A stretch of 64,000 nucleotides of DNA from Natronomonas salina (GCF_013391105.1 NZ_CP058335.1:2356001-2420000), one strand, 5' to 3'. Shown: positions 39,115 to 48,189, counted from the first letter of the stretch. Translations and numbers: made by a program. The notes: a model not told the origin generated them from the letters alone.

Positions 39115-40394
39115 GGCGTCCGCCGGCGCTTCCGGAGGGCCAGCCACAGCGAGCAGAGGAACCCGAAGGCGACGACGGCGGTGATGATGCCGAAGGCGAC
39201 CCGGTAGCCGAACTCCGTGTAGGCGGTCGTGCCGGCGACGGTCTCGCTGGTGCTGTAGGCGTCCAGCGCCGCGCCCATCACCGTCGGGAACAGCGCACCG
39301 CCGACGAAGCCCGCGGTGTTGACCACGGCCGTCGCGACGCCGCTGGCGCCGGGCGGGTAGCGCTCCTTCACGATCGTGAACCCGAGCATCGCGCCCCCGA
39401 AGAGGAAGCCGCAGAGGAAGTACGACGCCGCGACCGCCGCCAGCGGCGGCCGGCCGAAGATCGGCACGACGGCCAGCGCGAGCGCGAAGCACCCCAGCGA
39501 GACGACCATCGGCAGGACGCGCCGCCCGATCGCGTCGGAGAAGCGACCGACCGCGGGCGTCCCGACGAGGATGCCGACGCTGCCCAGCATCGTGTAGTAC
39601 GAGGCGGCGGTCACGTCCATGCCGTAGACGACCACGAGGTACGGGACGCCCCACAGTCCGATGAGCGTCAGCAGCGTCCCCATCGTCGCGAAGAAGGTGA
39701 TCGAGACGAGCCACTGGTCGAGGTCGCCGAGCAGCTCCCGGAGGTACGCGCCCGTCTCCCGGAGCGTGACGGTCGGCTGCTCGGGGACGTTCTCGATGGG
39801 CTCGAGGCCGGCGTCCGCGGGGGACCGCCGCGCGAGGAGGAAGACCGCCGCGCCGGCGACCAGGCCGACGACCGCGAGGCCGAGGAGGGTCGGCCGCCAG
39901 CCGACGGCCTCGACGGTCAGCGCCAGCGGCGTCGTCGCCAGGATCGCGCCGAGCCCCGCCATTGCGCCGGTGAACCCCGTCATCGTCGCGAACTCGTCCT
40001 CGCGGTACCAGTTCGCGCAGAACCGCAGGATGGAGACGAAGACGACGCCACTCCCGGTCCCGATGAGCGCCCGGGCCAGCAGCGCCATCGGATAGCTCCC
40101 GGCGAGGGCGAACCCGGCGGCCCCGACGCTCAGCACCGCGGCCCCGCCGCTGCCGACGTACCGGGGGCCGTACCGGTCGGCCATCACGCCCGTCGGGACC
40201 TGGATGGCGGCGTAGATGTAGAAGAACGAGGCGTGGAGCGTGCCGAGCTGGGCGGCCGAGGTCCGGAACTCGGCGGCCAGCCGCTCCGAGAGGACCGCCG
40301 TCGAGAGGCGGTGGAGGTTGACGAGCAGGAACACCGTCGCCAGCGCGGCGAAGGCGAGCCACCGACGCTTCGTGGGGTCCCTCAGGACGCTCAC
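39111..40394 (-). CDS. MFS transporter (paralogue of the one at 17767)
   Basis: A 427-residue, twelve-helix transporter. Shared blocks with the other MFS gene include [46 protein letters not shown] and [10 protein letters not shown]. The loop motif is GVMADRYGPRYV. The GTG at 40394 (VSVLRDPTKRR) is preferred to an ATG 96 bp upstream, because a TTACC-type promoter element near 40421-40430 lies about 30 bp before it. The substrate is not evident. Confidence 0.87.
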   Translation of the reverse strand: MSVLRDPTKRRWLAFAALATVFLLVNLHRLSTAVLSERLAAEFRTSAAQLGTLHASFFYIYAAIQVPTGVMADRYGPRYVGSGGAAVLSVGAAGFALAGSYPMALLARALIGTGSGVVFVSILRFCANWYREDEFATMTGFTGAMAGLGAILATTPLALTVEAVGWRPTLLGLAVVGLVAGAAVFLLARRSPADAGLEPIENVPEQPTVTLRETGAYLRELLGDLDQWLVSITFFATMGTLLTLIGLWGVPYLVVVYGMDVTAASYYTMLGSVGILVGTPAVGRFSDAIGRRVLPMVVSLGCFALALAVVPIFGRPPLAAVAASYFLCGFLFGGAMLGFTIVKERYPPGASGVATAVVNTAGFVGGALFPTVMGAALDAYSTSETVAGTTAYTEFGYRVAFGIITAVVAFGFLCSLWLALRKRRRTP

Positions 40395-40517
40395 TCCGGC
40401 TAGGTTCGGCGCAACCGGTGGTAAGCGTTTGGGGGAGATTGACACTCCTGCCGTCGTCGCCGGCTCGCGGGCGTCTCGACCGCCCTCCACGAACCGGGGC
40501 TCTCCCGACGACCGGCG

Positions 40518-40958
40518 CTACTTCAGGTCGATCGAGTCGTCGCCGGGCTGGTCCTCGATCTCCCAGGAGAGGTGGAACTCGACCTCCTGGTTGACGCCGG
40601 ACTTCAGCAGCGGCGAGCGCGACTCGACCTCGACGTCGAACTCCAGGGTCTCGGGGACGGTGACGGTGGCCGACTCGCCGCCCACCACGAACGTGATCCG
40701 GCTGGCGTCGCTCGGGACGGTCCCCTCGCGCTCCTCGATGGTGCGGTCGTCGGGGTCGGTGCGGCCGGCGTCCTCGCGCCGCCGCCCGCCGCCCGTCGCG
40801 TCGGTGCGCTGGCTCCCGGCGGCGTCGGTGCGCCGGTCGTCGGGCTCGGCGGTCGTGGTGACGTTCGTCGACCCCTCCTCCAGCTCCTCGACGAACTCCC
40901 GGAGGAACGCGGCCACTTCGTCGCGGGACATGCGACCGCCGGACTCGAGTTCGACCAT
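40518..40958 (-). CDS. Amphi-Trp domain protein
   Basis: A 146-residue protein. The N-terminal helix (MSRDEVAAFLREFVEELEEG) and C-terminal strands (ESATVTVPETLEFDVEVESRS, VEFHLSWEIED) form an amphi-Trp domain, a small haloarchaeal/bacterial domain with alternating hydrophobics and a Trp near the end. A 45-residue Asp/Arg/Thr-rich linker splits the two parts. No function is established. It is alone between the MFS transporter and the cysteine hydrolase gene. Confidence 0.75.
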   Translation of the reverse strand: MVELESGGRMSRDEVAAFLREFVEELEEGSTNVTTTAEPDDRRTDAAGSQRTDATGGGRRREDAGRTDPDDRTIEEREGTVPSDASRITFVVGGESATVTVPETLEFDVEVESRSPLLKSGVNQEVEFHLSWEIEDQPGDDSIDLK

Positions 40959-41038
40959 GCGCTACCTACGGCCCTGTCCCAAGAGGGCGACCTGCCTGCA
41001 ATTGCAGGCAAGTACCGCTCCTCGCCGCGGGTCGGCCA

Positions 41039-41620
41039 TCAGGCGAACGCGATGTCCTCGCGCGGGTACACCTCGCCGAACAGCCAGTTTGCGTGCTCGA
41101 GGGCGTACTCGCGGTGGTCGTCCTCGATGGCCCCCACGGCGTCCTCGAGCAGGATCGGGCGGTAGTCCCGGAGCCCCGCGCTGCCGGCGGTGTGGAGGAC
41201 GCAGACGTTCGCGAGCGTCCCGCAGATGACGAGGTCGTCGATACCGTGGGCGTCGAGCCACCCCTCTAGCTCCGTCCGGTGGAAGGCGTCGTAGGTGTGC
41301 TTGACGACGACGTGCTCCGTCTCCTCGTCCGACCGGGGCTCCAGCTCCTCGACGAGTTCGGCCTCCCAGGAGCCCTCCACGACGTGCTCGCCCCAGCGGT
41401 CGAACTCGTCGTAGTAGTGGTTGCCGTCGAACTGTTCCGGCGGGTGGACGTCCCGGGTGAAGACGACCGCGGCGCCGGCCTCGCGGGCGGCGTCGACCAC
41501 CTCGACGCAGGGCTCGACGGCCGCCTCGCTGCCCGGCGCGTACAGCGACCCGTCGGGGTGGCAGAAGCCGTTCTGCATGTCCACGACCACGACCGCGGTG
41601 CTGTCTGCCTCGAGGTCCAT
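41039..41620 (-). CDS. Isochorismatase-like cysteine hydrolase, probable nicotinamidase
   Basis: A 193-residue cysteine hydrolase. The triad is visible as Asp in VVDMQNGF, Lys in VVKHTYDAF and Cys in CGTLANVCVLHT, with the metal-site residues in TRDVHPPEQF. These features fit nicotinamidase (nicotinamide to nicotinate), although isochorismatases and ureidoacrylate hydrolases share them. A nicotinate phosphoribosyltransferase gene 1.6 kb away strengthens the nicotinamidase reading. The ATG at 41620 begins MDLEADSTAVVVVDMQ. Confidence 0.82.
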   Translation of the reverse strand: MDLEADSTAVVVVDMQNGFCHPDGSLYAPGSEAAVEPCVEVVDAAREAGAAVVFTRDVHPPEQFDGNHYYDEFDRWGEHVVEGSWEAELVEELEPRSDEETEHVVVKHTYDAFHRTELEGWLDAHGIDDLVICGTLANVCVLHTAGSAGLRDYRPILLEDAVGAIEDDHREYALEHANWLFGEVYPREDIAFA

Positions 41621-41729
41621 GTGCGGTAGTTCGAACGGGGCGGCAAAACGGTTACCCCGGCGAGGCGCCGCCCGGCGCGGCTGGCCGACTACCGTGGGTT
41701 TTTGCACCCGCCCACCCTCCGTCCGGGTG

Positions 41730-43169
41730 ATGAGACGGCGCCCGATGGCGGCGATCGCGCTCGCCGCCCTGCTGTTGCTCGCCGGCTGCAACGTCGGGTT
41801 CGCGCCCGGCGGGTCCGACGCCGAGCCGACCGAAGGACCGAACGCCGGGGAGCTGGGCCAGTACAACGGCTACCAGTACGACCAGACGCTGGCCGTCGAC
41901 GCCGCCGACGGCCTGAACGAGACCGAACAGGAGGCGGTGTTCTCCCGGGCGATGGCGCGCGTCCAGCTGCTGCGCGGCCTCGAGTTCGAGGAGGACGTCG
42001 AGATCGAACTGGTCACCCGCGAGACGTTCCGCGAGCAGTACGGCAACGCGACCACGGCCGAACCCACCGCGGACGCCCGGGCGATCGACAACGCCCAGCA
42101 CGAGGCGCTGTTCCTCGTCCCCGGCGACCGCGACGTCGTCGAGGTGCGACGGGGCAACCGCGGCGACCTCGTCCTCGGCTTCTACCAGCCGAGCACCGGG
42201 AACATCACCCTCGTCAGCGAGAACGACCCGGCGACGATCCCGAACGAGCGCACGCTCGCCCACGAACTGGTCCACGCGCTGCAGGACCAGCGGTTCGACC
42301 TCGCCGCCGCGAACGGCGGGACGCTCGACCAGGTCAACGCCCGCAGCGGCCTCATCGAGGGCAGCGCCGGCGTCGTCGAGCGGGAGTACGAGCGGAACTG
42401 CGAGACCGGCGAGTGGCAGTGCGCCGGCGTCGGCGCCGACGGCGACCGGGCGGCCCCGCAGCCGGGGTTCCACTTCGGCGTCTACTTCGTGGACTTCTTC
42501 CCGTACGCCGAGGGGCCGACGTTCGTCGAGCACCACCGCGACCGCGGCGGCTGGGACGCGATCGACACGATGTACGACGACCTGCCGAACGCGAGCGCGG
42601 AGGTCATCCACCCGGCGACGTACGACACGGGCGCCTACGGGCCGGCGACCCTCTCCGACCGCAGCGGCGCCGGCTGGGAGCGCGTCGAGTCCGACCGCGG
42701 CAGCTACGCGACGGTCGGGCAGGCCGGGCTGGCCGCGATGTTCGCCTACACGGCCTACGCCGACGGCGGCAGCGGCTCCGGCGTCGTCGACATCGACGAC
42801 TTCGAGAACACCAGCGAGGACGGTCGCCTCGACGACCGCCGGCCGTTCACCTACGACATATCCTACGCCGAGGGGTGGTACGGCGACCGCCTGCACGCCT
42901 ACCGCGACGGCGGCGAGATCTCCTTCGTCTGGAACGTGACGTTCCAGGACGAGGCGAACGCCACGGAGTTCGTCGACGGCTACGAGCAGGTCCTCGAGTA
43001 CTGGGGCGGCGAGGCGGGCGAGACCCGCAACGGCGGCACCGTCTGGACGCTCTCCGGCGACGAGTTCGACGGCGCCGTCTGGATCAAGCGCGACGGCAAC
43101 AGCGTCACCGTCGTGAAGGCCCCCGGGCCGGACGAACTCGGGGACGTCCACTGGCCGGCCCGCGGATAG
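41730..43169 (+). CDS. Surface lipoprotein metalloprotease-like protein (Hvo_1808 type)
   Basis: A 479-residue exported lipoprotein. The signal peptide ends in the lipobox LLLAGC (about residue 20), so it is anchored by a lipid on the outer face. The zinc motif is HELVHALQDQRF (HELVH at 178-182) followed by EGSAGVVEREYE with a plausible third ligand Glu. A C-terminal beta-rich region follows. The pattern matches a haloarchaeal family named after Hvo_1808. A TATA-like GTTTTTGC at 41698-41705 supports the ATG at 41730. Confidence 0.85.
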   Translation: MRRRPMAAIALAALLLLAGCNVGFAPGGSDAEPTEGPNAGELGQYNGYQYDQTLAVDAADGLNETEQEAVFSRAMARVQLLRGLEFEEDVEIELVTRETFREQYGNATTAEPTADARAIDNAQHEALFLVPGDRDVVEVRRGNRGDLVLGFYQPSTGNITLVSENDPATIPNERTLAHELVHALQDQRFDLAAANGGTLDQVNARSGLIEGSAGVVEREYERNCETGEWQCAGVGADGDRAAPQPGFHFGVYFVDFFPYAEGPTFVEHHRDRGGWDAIDTMYDDLPNASAEVIHPATYDTGAYGPATLSDRSGAGWERVESDRGSYATVGQAGLAAMFAYTAYADGGSGSGVVDIDDFENTSEDGRLDDRRPFTYDISYAEGWYGDRLHAYRDGGEISFVWNVTFQDEANATEFVDGYEQVLEYWGGEAGETRNGGTVWTLSGDEFDGAVWIKRDGNSVTVVKAPGPDELGDVHWPARG

Positions 43170-43243
43170 GCCCGGGCGGGACCCCCGTGCCGCTCGGGCC
43201 GGGAACGCGTAGCTTTTTCGAGCCCGCACGCGACAGTGGGGAC

Positions 43244-44383
43244 ATGTTCGACATCGTCCCGGAGTCCGCCATCGCCGAGGGGCGGGCGACGGACGCGTAC
43301 TTCCTGCGGACCGAGGAGGCCCTGGAGCACGCCGGGCGGAACCCGGACGTGGTCGCGGAGGTGACCGCCGACCAGTTCCCCACCGGCGAGTTCGAACTGC
43401 TCGCCGGCCTCAAGGACGCCGCGAACCTGCTGGCCGGCTACGACGTCGACGTCGACGCGATCCCCGAGGGCCGGCTGTTCGACGGCGGGCCCGTCATGCG
43501 CATCGAGGGGCCCTACCTGGAGTTCTGCCGGCTCGAGACCGCGCTGCTGGGCTTCCTGTCGCACCCGACGGGGATGGCGACCGCCGCGCTGGAGGCCCGG
43601 CGGGCCGCCCCCGAGACGTCGATGCTGAGCTTCGGCGCCCGGCACGTCCACCCCTCCATCGGCGCCATCGTCGACCGGAGCGCGCTGCTGGCGGGCCTGG
43701 ACGGCTTCTCCCACGTCGCCGCCGGCGACGTCCTCGACCGCGAGCCCTCGGGGACGATGCCGCACGCGCTGATGCTCTGCTTCGGCCGCGGCGAGCAGGA
43801 GGCCGCCTGGCTGGCCTTCGACGAGGCCGTCGACGAGTCGGTCCCGCGGGTCGCGCTCTGCGACACCTTCGACGACGAGACCGACGAGTCCCTCCGGGCC
43901 GCCGAACTGGGCTTCGACAGCGTCCGCCTCGACACGACGAGCTCCCGCCGCGGCGACTTCCGGCACATCATCATGGAGACGCGCTGGCAGCTCGAGTCGA
44001 AGGGCCACGGCGACGTCGACGTCTTCGTCAGCGGTGGCCTCGGCCCCGAACAGATCCGCGAGCTGCGCGACGTGGCGGACGGCTTCGGCGTCGGCAGCCA
44101 CGTCTCCAACGCCGACCCGGTGGACTTCGCGCTGGACATCGTCGAGGTCGACGGCGAACCGATCTCCAAGAAGGGCAAGCTCCCGGGCGTCAAGGAGGTC
44201 TACCGGACGCCCGACGGCGGCCACCACGTCGCGCTGGCCGACGAGGACGGCCCCGAGGACGGCGAGGCGCTCCTGGAGCCGCTCGTCCGCGACGGCGAGA
44301 TCGTCGCGGAGTTCGATCTCGACGCTTCGGCCGAACGCGCCGTCGCCGACGCCGACCGCGTCGGGTTCCGCGAGGACGACTAG
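43244..44383 (+). CDS. pncB: Nicotinate phosphoribosyltransferase
   Basis: Makes nicotinate mononucleotide from nicotinate and PRPP (Preiss-Handler NAD salvage); 379 residues. The quinolinate/nicotinate PRTase barrel is recognisable by FCRLETALLGFLSHPTG (substrate pocket), FGARHVHPSI, SGTMPHALML, DSVRLDTTSSRRGD and VFVSGGLGPEQI near the phosphate site. The start at 43244 (MFDIVPESAIAEGRATDAYF) matches family members. It overlaps the next minus-strand gene by 4 bp at its 3' end. Confidence 0.9.
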   Translation: MFDIVPESAIAEGRATDAYFLRTEEALEHAGRNPDVVAEVTADQFPTGEFELLAGLKDAANLLAGYDVDVDAIPEGRLFDGGPVMRIEGPYLEFCRLETALLGFLSHPTGMATAALEARRAAPETSMLSFGARHVHPSIGAIVDRSALLAGLDGFSHVAAGDVLDREPSGTMPHALMLCFGRGEQEAAWLAFDEAVDESVPRVALCDTFDDETDESLRAAELGFDSVRLDTTSSRRGDFRHIIMETRWQLESKGHGDVDVFVSGGLGPEQIRELRDVADGFGVGSHVSNADPVDFALDIVEVDGEPISKKGKLPGVKEVYRTPDGGHHVALADEDGPEDGEALLEPLVRDGEIVAEFDLDASAERAVADADRVGFREDD

Positions 44384-45354
44384 GTCGCGGCCGGTCCGGT
44401 GAGCCCTCGGTCCCGCGCCGCCAGCAGCAGCCTGGCGACGACGCTCAGCAGCGGCACCTCCACGAGCGGCCCGACGACGAGCGCCAGCGCCACCAGCGGC
44501 CGGTGAGGGAACGTCGCGACGGCGATGGCCAGCGCCGTCGGCGAGTTCCGCGAGAGCGTCGTGCAGGCCAGACAGACCGTCTCGCCGTGGTCGAACCCGA
44601 GGAGCCGGCCCAGCAGCAGCGCGAGCGCGAGGTTGACGGCGTAGAAGGCGACCACCGGGACGGCGACGAGCGCCAGCACGCCCGGGCGGGCGACCACGAG
44701 GTCGGCCTGGGAGGCGACCATCGCCGCCACGGCGGCGGTCAGCGCCAGCACCTGCACGTCGGACAGCGACGGTTCGACGCGGCGGTATGCCCGCCGGGCG
44801 CGACCGCTCCGCTCGACGGCGAGCCAGCCGACGGCGACGACCGCCAGCGGCACGCCCAGGACGAGTCCGAGCCCCTCTGCGAACACCTGGAGGTCGACGC
44901 CGGCGACGGTGCCGGCGAACAGCAGGATGTAGACGGGCAGCAGGACGAGCTGGAAGAGGAGGTTGTAGGGCAGCAGCGTCGCCGCCAGCTCGACGTCGCC
45001 GTCGGCGACCCGGGTGAAGAAGAGGTACCAGTCGGTGCAGGGCGTGACGAACAGCATCAGGAGGCCGAGCCGGAGGTCCGGTTCCCCCGCGAGGAAGACG
45101 GCGCCGAGGCCGACCGCCAGCAGCGGGCTCCACAGGAAGTTGACGCCGAGGCTCGTCGCGACCATCCGGCGGTTACGGAGGCCGCGGCGGACGCCGGCGA
45201 CCCTGAGCCCGCCGAACAGCGCGACCAGCATGCCGACGAGGAACGGCAGGACCAGCGCCTCTCCGGCGGCCGCGACCGGCGGCGACTGCCCGGCGACGAG
45301 GCCGACCGCGACGGCCACCGCGATGAGCTTCGTCTGGTGCCGTTCGAGGTCCAC
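44380..45354 (-). CDS. ACR3/bile acid:sodium symporter family transporter
   Basis: A 324-residue membrane protein with about ten hydrophobic segments. LFVTPCTDWYLFFTRVADGD (conserved Cys in PCT) and CLACTTLSRNSPTALAIAVA recall ACR3 arsenite and BASS-family porters. I chose the GTG at 45354 (VDLERHQTKL); the frame is open back to a GTG at 45423, which would overlap the repeated element at 45431. Substrate could be arsenite, pantothenate-like acids or other anions, and no arsR or arsenate reductase gene is adjacent. Confidence 0.8.
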   Translation of the reverse strand: MDLERHQTKLIAVAVAVGLVAGQSPPVAAAGEALVLPFLVGMLVALFGGLRVAGVRRGLRNRRMVATSLGVNFLWSPLLAVGLGAVFLAGEPDLRLGLLMLFVTPCTDWYLFFTRVADGDVELAATLLPYNLLFQLVLLPVYILLFAGTVAGVDLQVFAEGLGLVLGVPLAVVAVGWLAVERSGRARRAYRRVEPSLSDVQVLALTAAVAAMVASQADLVVARPGVLALVAVPVVAFYAVNLALALLLGRLLGFDHGETVCLACTTLSRNSPTALAIAVATFPHRPLVALALVVGPLVEVPLLSVVARLLLAARDRGLTGPAAT

Positions 45355-45430
45355 GTCGGCGAGTCGGCCGCTCGCCGCTTCAGGGTTGGTGTCACGGCGA
45401 GCGCGATGAAGGAGAGAAACCACGACACGA

Positions 45431-45607
45431 GCATCCGCGCGAGCGTAGCGAGCGCGGTTCCCCCGCGGGCGGCCGGAGGCCGGCCGCGGGTAGCGAGCGC
45501 CGACTAACGCGGCCGGGAGGGCCGCGGCTGGAGGCGCTCGCGCATATTTTCCCCACGTTTTTGCCGCGAGGCGCGGTGGAGCCGCGCCGAGCGTGCAAAA
45601 AGTGGTG
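45431..45607 (-). repeat. Dispersed structured element, copy A (downstream of the NmrA-like gene)
   Basis: Read on the minus strand it begins 3 bp after the stop of the gene at 45608. Constant blocks shared with copy B (50086-50329) are CCACTTTTTGCAC, GGCAAAnACGTGGGGAAA followed by ATATGCGC, CCTCCAGCCG, GCGTTAGTCG, CGGCCTCCGGCC and GGGAACCGCG. Between them lie hairpins whose stem sequences differ from copy B but remain complementary, for example GCGGCC/GGCCGC here. TTTTTGC and GCAAAAA also pair with each other. It is probably a structured 3' RNA or a small non-autonomous mobile element. Confidence 0.7.
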
Positions 45608-46510
45608 TTACTGCATCGCCTTGACCCAGCCGGGGACGGCGGCCATCCCCTCCTTGTCCGCCCAGCCGTGCTCGCGGAGGTAGGTCTCGAGGTCGGTGAA
45701 CTCGAAGCCGAAGGTGTCCTCGAGCGCGTCGATGTCGGCGTCGTAGCCCACCTCGTTGAACCACTCGCACATGACGGTGAACTCCTCGCCGAAGCTGTCG
45801 TAGGCGTCCTCGATGGGGACGTGGACGGGTTCGACGTCGATGCCGGCGACCTCGGCGATGGTCTCGGCGGTCTCGGCGAGGGTGCGGTCGTCGCCGGCGA
45901 GTTCGTAGCGCTCGCCGACGAACGACTCGGGGTCCGCGAGGGCGACGGCGGCGGCGCGGCCGACGTCGTCGACGTCCACCATCTGGAGGGAGACGCCCTC
46001 CTCCAGCGGCAGCGCGAGCGTGCCGTCGTCGACGACGTCGTCGACGAACGCCTCGAAGTTCTGGAAGAAGAACACCGGCGCGAGCGTGGTCAGCGGGAGG
46101 TCGAGGTCCCGGGCGTACCGTTCGATCTCCCAGGCGGAGTCGAAGTGCGGGACGCCGGTGTCCTTCCAGTGGCTACCGACGCCGCTGAAGACGAACTGGT
46201 CGACGCCCTCCTCGGCGGCGACGTCGGCGAGGTGCTTCCCCTGCTGGACCTGGCCGTCGTACCCCTGGGTCCAGAAGTTCGTCACCGCGAAGACGGCGTC
46301 GGCGCGGTCGACGTGGGGCCGCAGCGAGTCGGGGTCGTCGAGGTCGCCCTCGACCATCTCGACGCCGCGGTCGGCCAGTTCCCGGGCGGCCTCGCCGGAA
46401 GCGTCGCGCGTGAGGCCCAGCACCTCGAAGTCGGTCTCCGAGGCCAGCAGGTGGTCGACGACCGACCCGCCCTGGTTGCCGGTGGCGCCGGTGACGAGGA
46501 CGGTCGTCAT
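45608..46510 (-). CDS. NmrA-like NAD(P)-binding protein
   Basis: A 300-residue Rossmann-fold protein. The nucleotide loop is TGATGNQGGSV (6-16). LGLTRD with EMVEGDLDDPDSL follows, then FVFSGVGSHWKD. It lacks the YxxxK catalytic pair of classical reductases, as in NmrA/HSCARG redox sensors, which respond to the NADPH/NADP ratio. It could alternatively be a quinone or isoflavone reductase relative. Its stop is followed almost immediately by repeat copy A. Confidence 0.85.
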   Translation of the reverse strand: MTTVLVTGATGNQGGSVVDHLLASETDFEVLGLTRDASGEAARELADRGVEMVEGDLDDPDSLRPHVDRADAVFAVTNFWTQGYDGQVQQGKHLADVAAEEGVDQFVFSGVGSHWKDTGVPHFDSAWEIERYARDLDLPLTTLAPVFFFQNFEAFVDDVVDDGTLALPLEEGVSLQMVDVDDVGRAAAVALADPESFVGERYELAGDDRTLAETAETIAEVAGIDVEPVHVPIEDAYDSFGEEFTVMCEWFNEVGYDADIDALEDTFGFEFTDLETYLREHGWADKEGMAAVPGWVKAMQ

Positions 46511-46614
46511 CGGCCGTTCACCTCCGTCGGGGTGGTCGTTCCGTTCGACGTTGCGCTCGTCGTCGTGTCGACAGGGGGTATCATCTCGTCACCGGCTACG
46601 GCGCTGGCGCCCAT
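46507..46614 (-). CDS. Possible 35-residue upstream ORF
   Basis: A short frame, MGASAVAGDEMIPP then a Thr-rich stretch ending TPTEVNGR. Its TGA overlaps the ATG of the NmrA-like gene by 4 bp, the junction seen between real translationally coupled genes in this window. No TATA element is evident and the composition is low-complexity, so it may be a leader peptide or simply untranslated leader. Confidence 0.3.
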   Translation of the reverse strand: MGASAVAGDEMIPPVDTTTSATSNGTTTPTEVNGR

Positions 46615-46678
46615 ATCCCTTCGGCGAGACCGATGCAACCACGTGACGGCGGTGTTACCGGCGCAGTCGCGCCACCGA

Positions 46679-46688
46679 ACACTTATCT
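46679..46688 (+). promoter_or_regulatory. TATA box of the RNase P RNA gene
   Basis: CACTTATCT-type element centred about 27 bp before the predicted 5' end of the RNA at 46711. Confidence 0.5.
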
Positions 46689-46710
46689 CCGGGAGTCGCC
46701 TAGCCGGACA

Positions 46711-47099
46711 CGGAAGAGGAAGCCCGGTCCCCGTGGGCTCTCCCGGCGTCCGCGCCGGGGCGGCCCATGAGGAAAGTCCCCCCACCCTCCGGGCAGGTGA
46801 CCGGGCGCAAGCCCGGAGCGGGAGACCGCTGGCGCTGGAACAGAAACGAGACCGCTTCCGTCGAGTGATGAGGCGCGCGGGCCCACCGGCCCGTGGCGCT
46901 CGCGGCCCCGCCGCGAGCGCGCGAACCGACCCGCGAGGGGAGGGAGTTGACCCGCCGAACGTCGACGCGGAAGGACGGGTGGAACGGCGAATCCTCACCG
47001 GTGCAAGCCCGCCGCGCATGGTAGCCCGGAGACGCGGCGGGCGCTCAGCCGAATGCCGGGTCGAAACAGAAGGGGGCTTACTATCCTCAGCCGATTCCG
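46711..47099 (+). ncRNA. rnpB: RNase P RNA
   Basis: The catalytic RNA that trims the 5' leader of tRNA precursors. The universally conserved regions are readable: ATGAGGAAAGTCC near 46778 (CR I with P4), an internal CAGAAACGAGACC near 46841, and the 3' hallmark AAACAGAAGGGGGCTTAC at 47064-47081 (CR V with P4). Pairing of CGGAA-GAGGA (46711-46720) with TCCTC and TTCCG at the 3' end gives a plausible P1, and CCCGGT with GCCGGG gives P2. The resulting length of about 389 nt suits an A-type archaeal RNA. Exact ends are uncertain by perhaps 10-15 nt. Confidence 0.92.
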
Positions 47100-47174
47100 A
47101 GACCGCCGAACCGCCGGTTTCACTCGCTGAATCACTCCGAGGGGTCTTTCTCGAGCAGGGAGTCCACCGTATCG

Positions 47175-48176
47175 ATGGTTCGACCGGCGGTCGCGGTGGC
47201 GGTGACAGTCGTCCTCGTCCTCTCGGGGTGCGTGGGAGCGGCGGAACCCGGCGCGATCGGGCAGGGGTTCAGCGGCGACCCCGACAACCACTGGCAGGAG
47301 TCGGTCCTGACGGTGAGCTACGAGGCGCCCGCCGGCGACGACCGCGACTACCGGCCGCTGGTCCACGAGGCGCTGGTCTACTGGACCGAGCACAGCGAGC
47401 GACACGCCGGTTACGACGTAAGCTTCCGGCACGCCGAACCCGGCGAGACGGCGGACGTCCACGTCGAGTTCGTCGACTCCGTCGGCGACTGCGGCGCGGC
47501 CGCGGGCGCACGGACCGCCGGCTGCGCGCCGGTCATCACGAAGAGCCGCCAGGTCAGCCGCCCGGTGGGCCTGGAGGTCCAGACGAACCTCTCCGACGAG
47601 TCGACCGTGGCGGTGCTGAAGCACGAACTCGGCCACACGCTCGGGCTCACGCACGACGACGGCCCGGCGGGCGTCATGAACGCGACGATCGACCTGGAGA
47701 CGCTCCCCCGGACGGACGCCGGCGACCGGGCGACGCCGTGGCGGAGCGACGACCTCGACGTCTACGTTGACGTCGGCGCGGCCCCGGACCCCGCCGCCGC
47801 GGAACGGCAGGTCGGCGCCGCGCTGCGCTACTACATAGACGGCGCCAGCGGCACCGTCCCGGAAGACGTCACGTTCTACCGCACAGACTCGCCCGAGAAC
47901 GCGGACGTCGTCGTCAGGTACGCCGGATCCGACGCCTGTCGCGACGCCGCCGGCTCCTGCGGTACCGTCTCCGGCGACGACGTGGACGGCGACGACGCCC
48001 TGGAGTACCACGACCGCCTGGAGATCGTCCTCGTCGACCTCGAGACGGACGCGGTCGCCTGGCACGTCGGCCGCTGGCTCGGCACCGGGTTCGGCCAGGA
48101 CGACGCCTCGGAGTACCCCGACCCGCTCCGCCCGGACAAGGGCTACGCCGAGCGGCGGAGTACCTGGTGGGAGTAA
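47175..48176 (+). CDS. Matrixin-like metalloprotease lipoprotein with degenerate second repeat
   Basis: A 333-residue exported lipoprotein (lipobox VLSGC near residue 19). The metzincin site HELGHTLGLTH has zinc ligands His150, His154 and His160, followed by the Met-turn GVMN. The second half looks like a copy of the first: LDVYVDV... mirrors LTVSYEA..., ADVVVRY mirrors ADVHVEF, and AVAWHVGRWLGTGFG stands where VAVLKHELGHTLGLTH would be. The copy has lost the catalytic Glu and two of the three ligands, so it is probably a non-enzymatic domain. It follows rnpB by 75 bp. Confidence 0.85.
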   Translation: MVRPAVAVAVTVVLVLSGCVGAAEPGAIGQGFSGDPDNHWQESVLTVSYEAPAGDDRDYRPLVHEALVYWTEHSERHAGYDVSFRHAEPGETADVHVEFVDSVGDCGAAAGARTAGCAPVITKSRQVSRPVGLEVQTNLSDESTVAVLKHELGHTLGLTHDDGPAGVMNATIDLETLPRTDAGDRATPWRSDDLDVYVDVGAAPDPAAAERQVGAALRYYIDGASGTVPEDVTFYRTDSPENADVVVRYAGSDACRDAAGSCGTVSGDDVDGDDALEYHDRLEIVLVDLETDAVAWHVGRWLGTGFGQDDASEYPDPLRPDKGYAERRSTWWE

Positions 48177-48189
48177 CGGCAGAAGGCGG

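Noticed and set aside
41730-48176. Arsenic resistance or defence island
   Set aside because: The ACR3-like transporter has no arsR, arsC or arsA neighbour, and the nearby proteases, RNase P RNA and housekeeping genes form no recognisable defence system.
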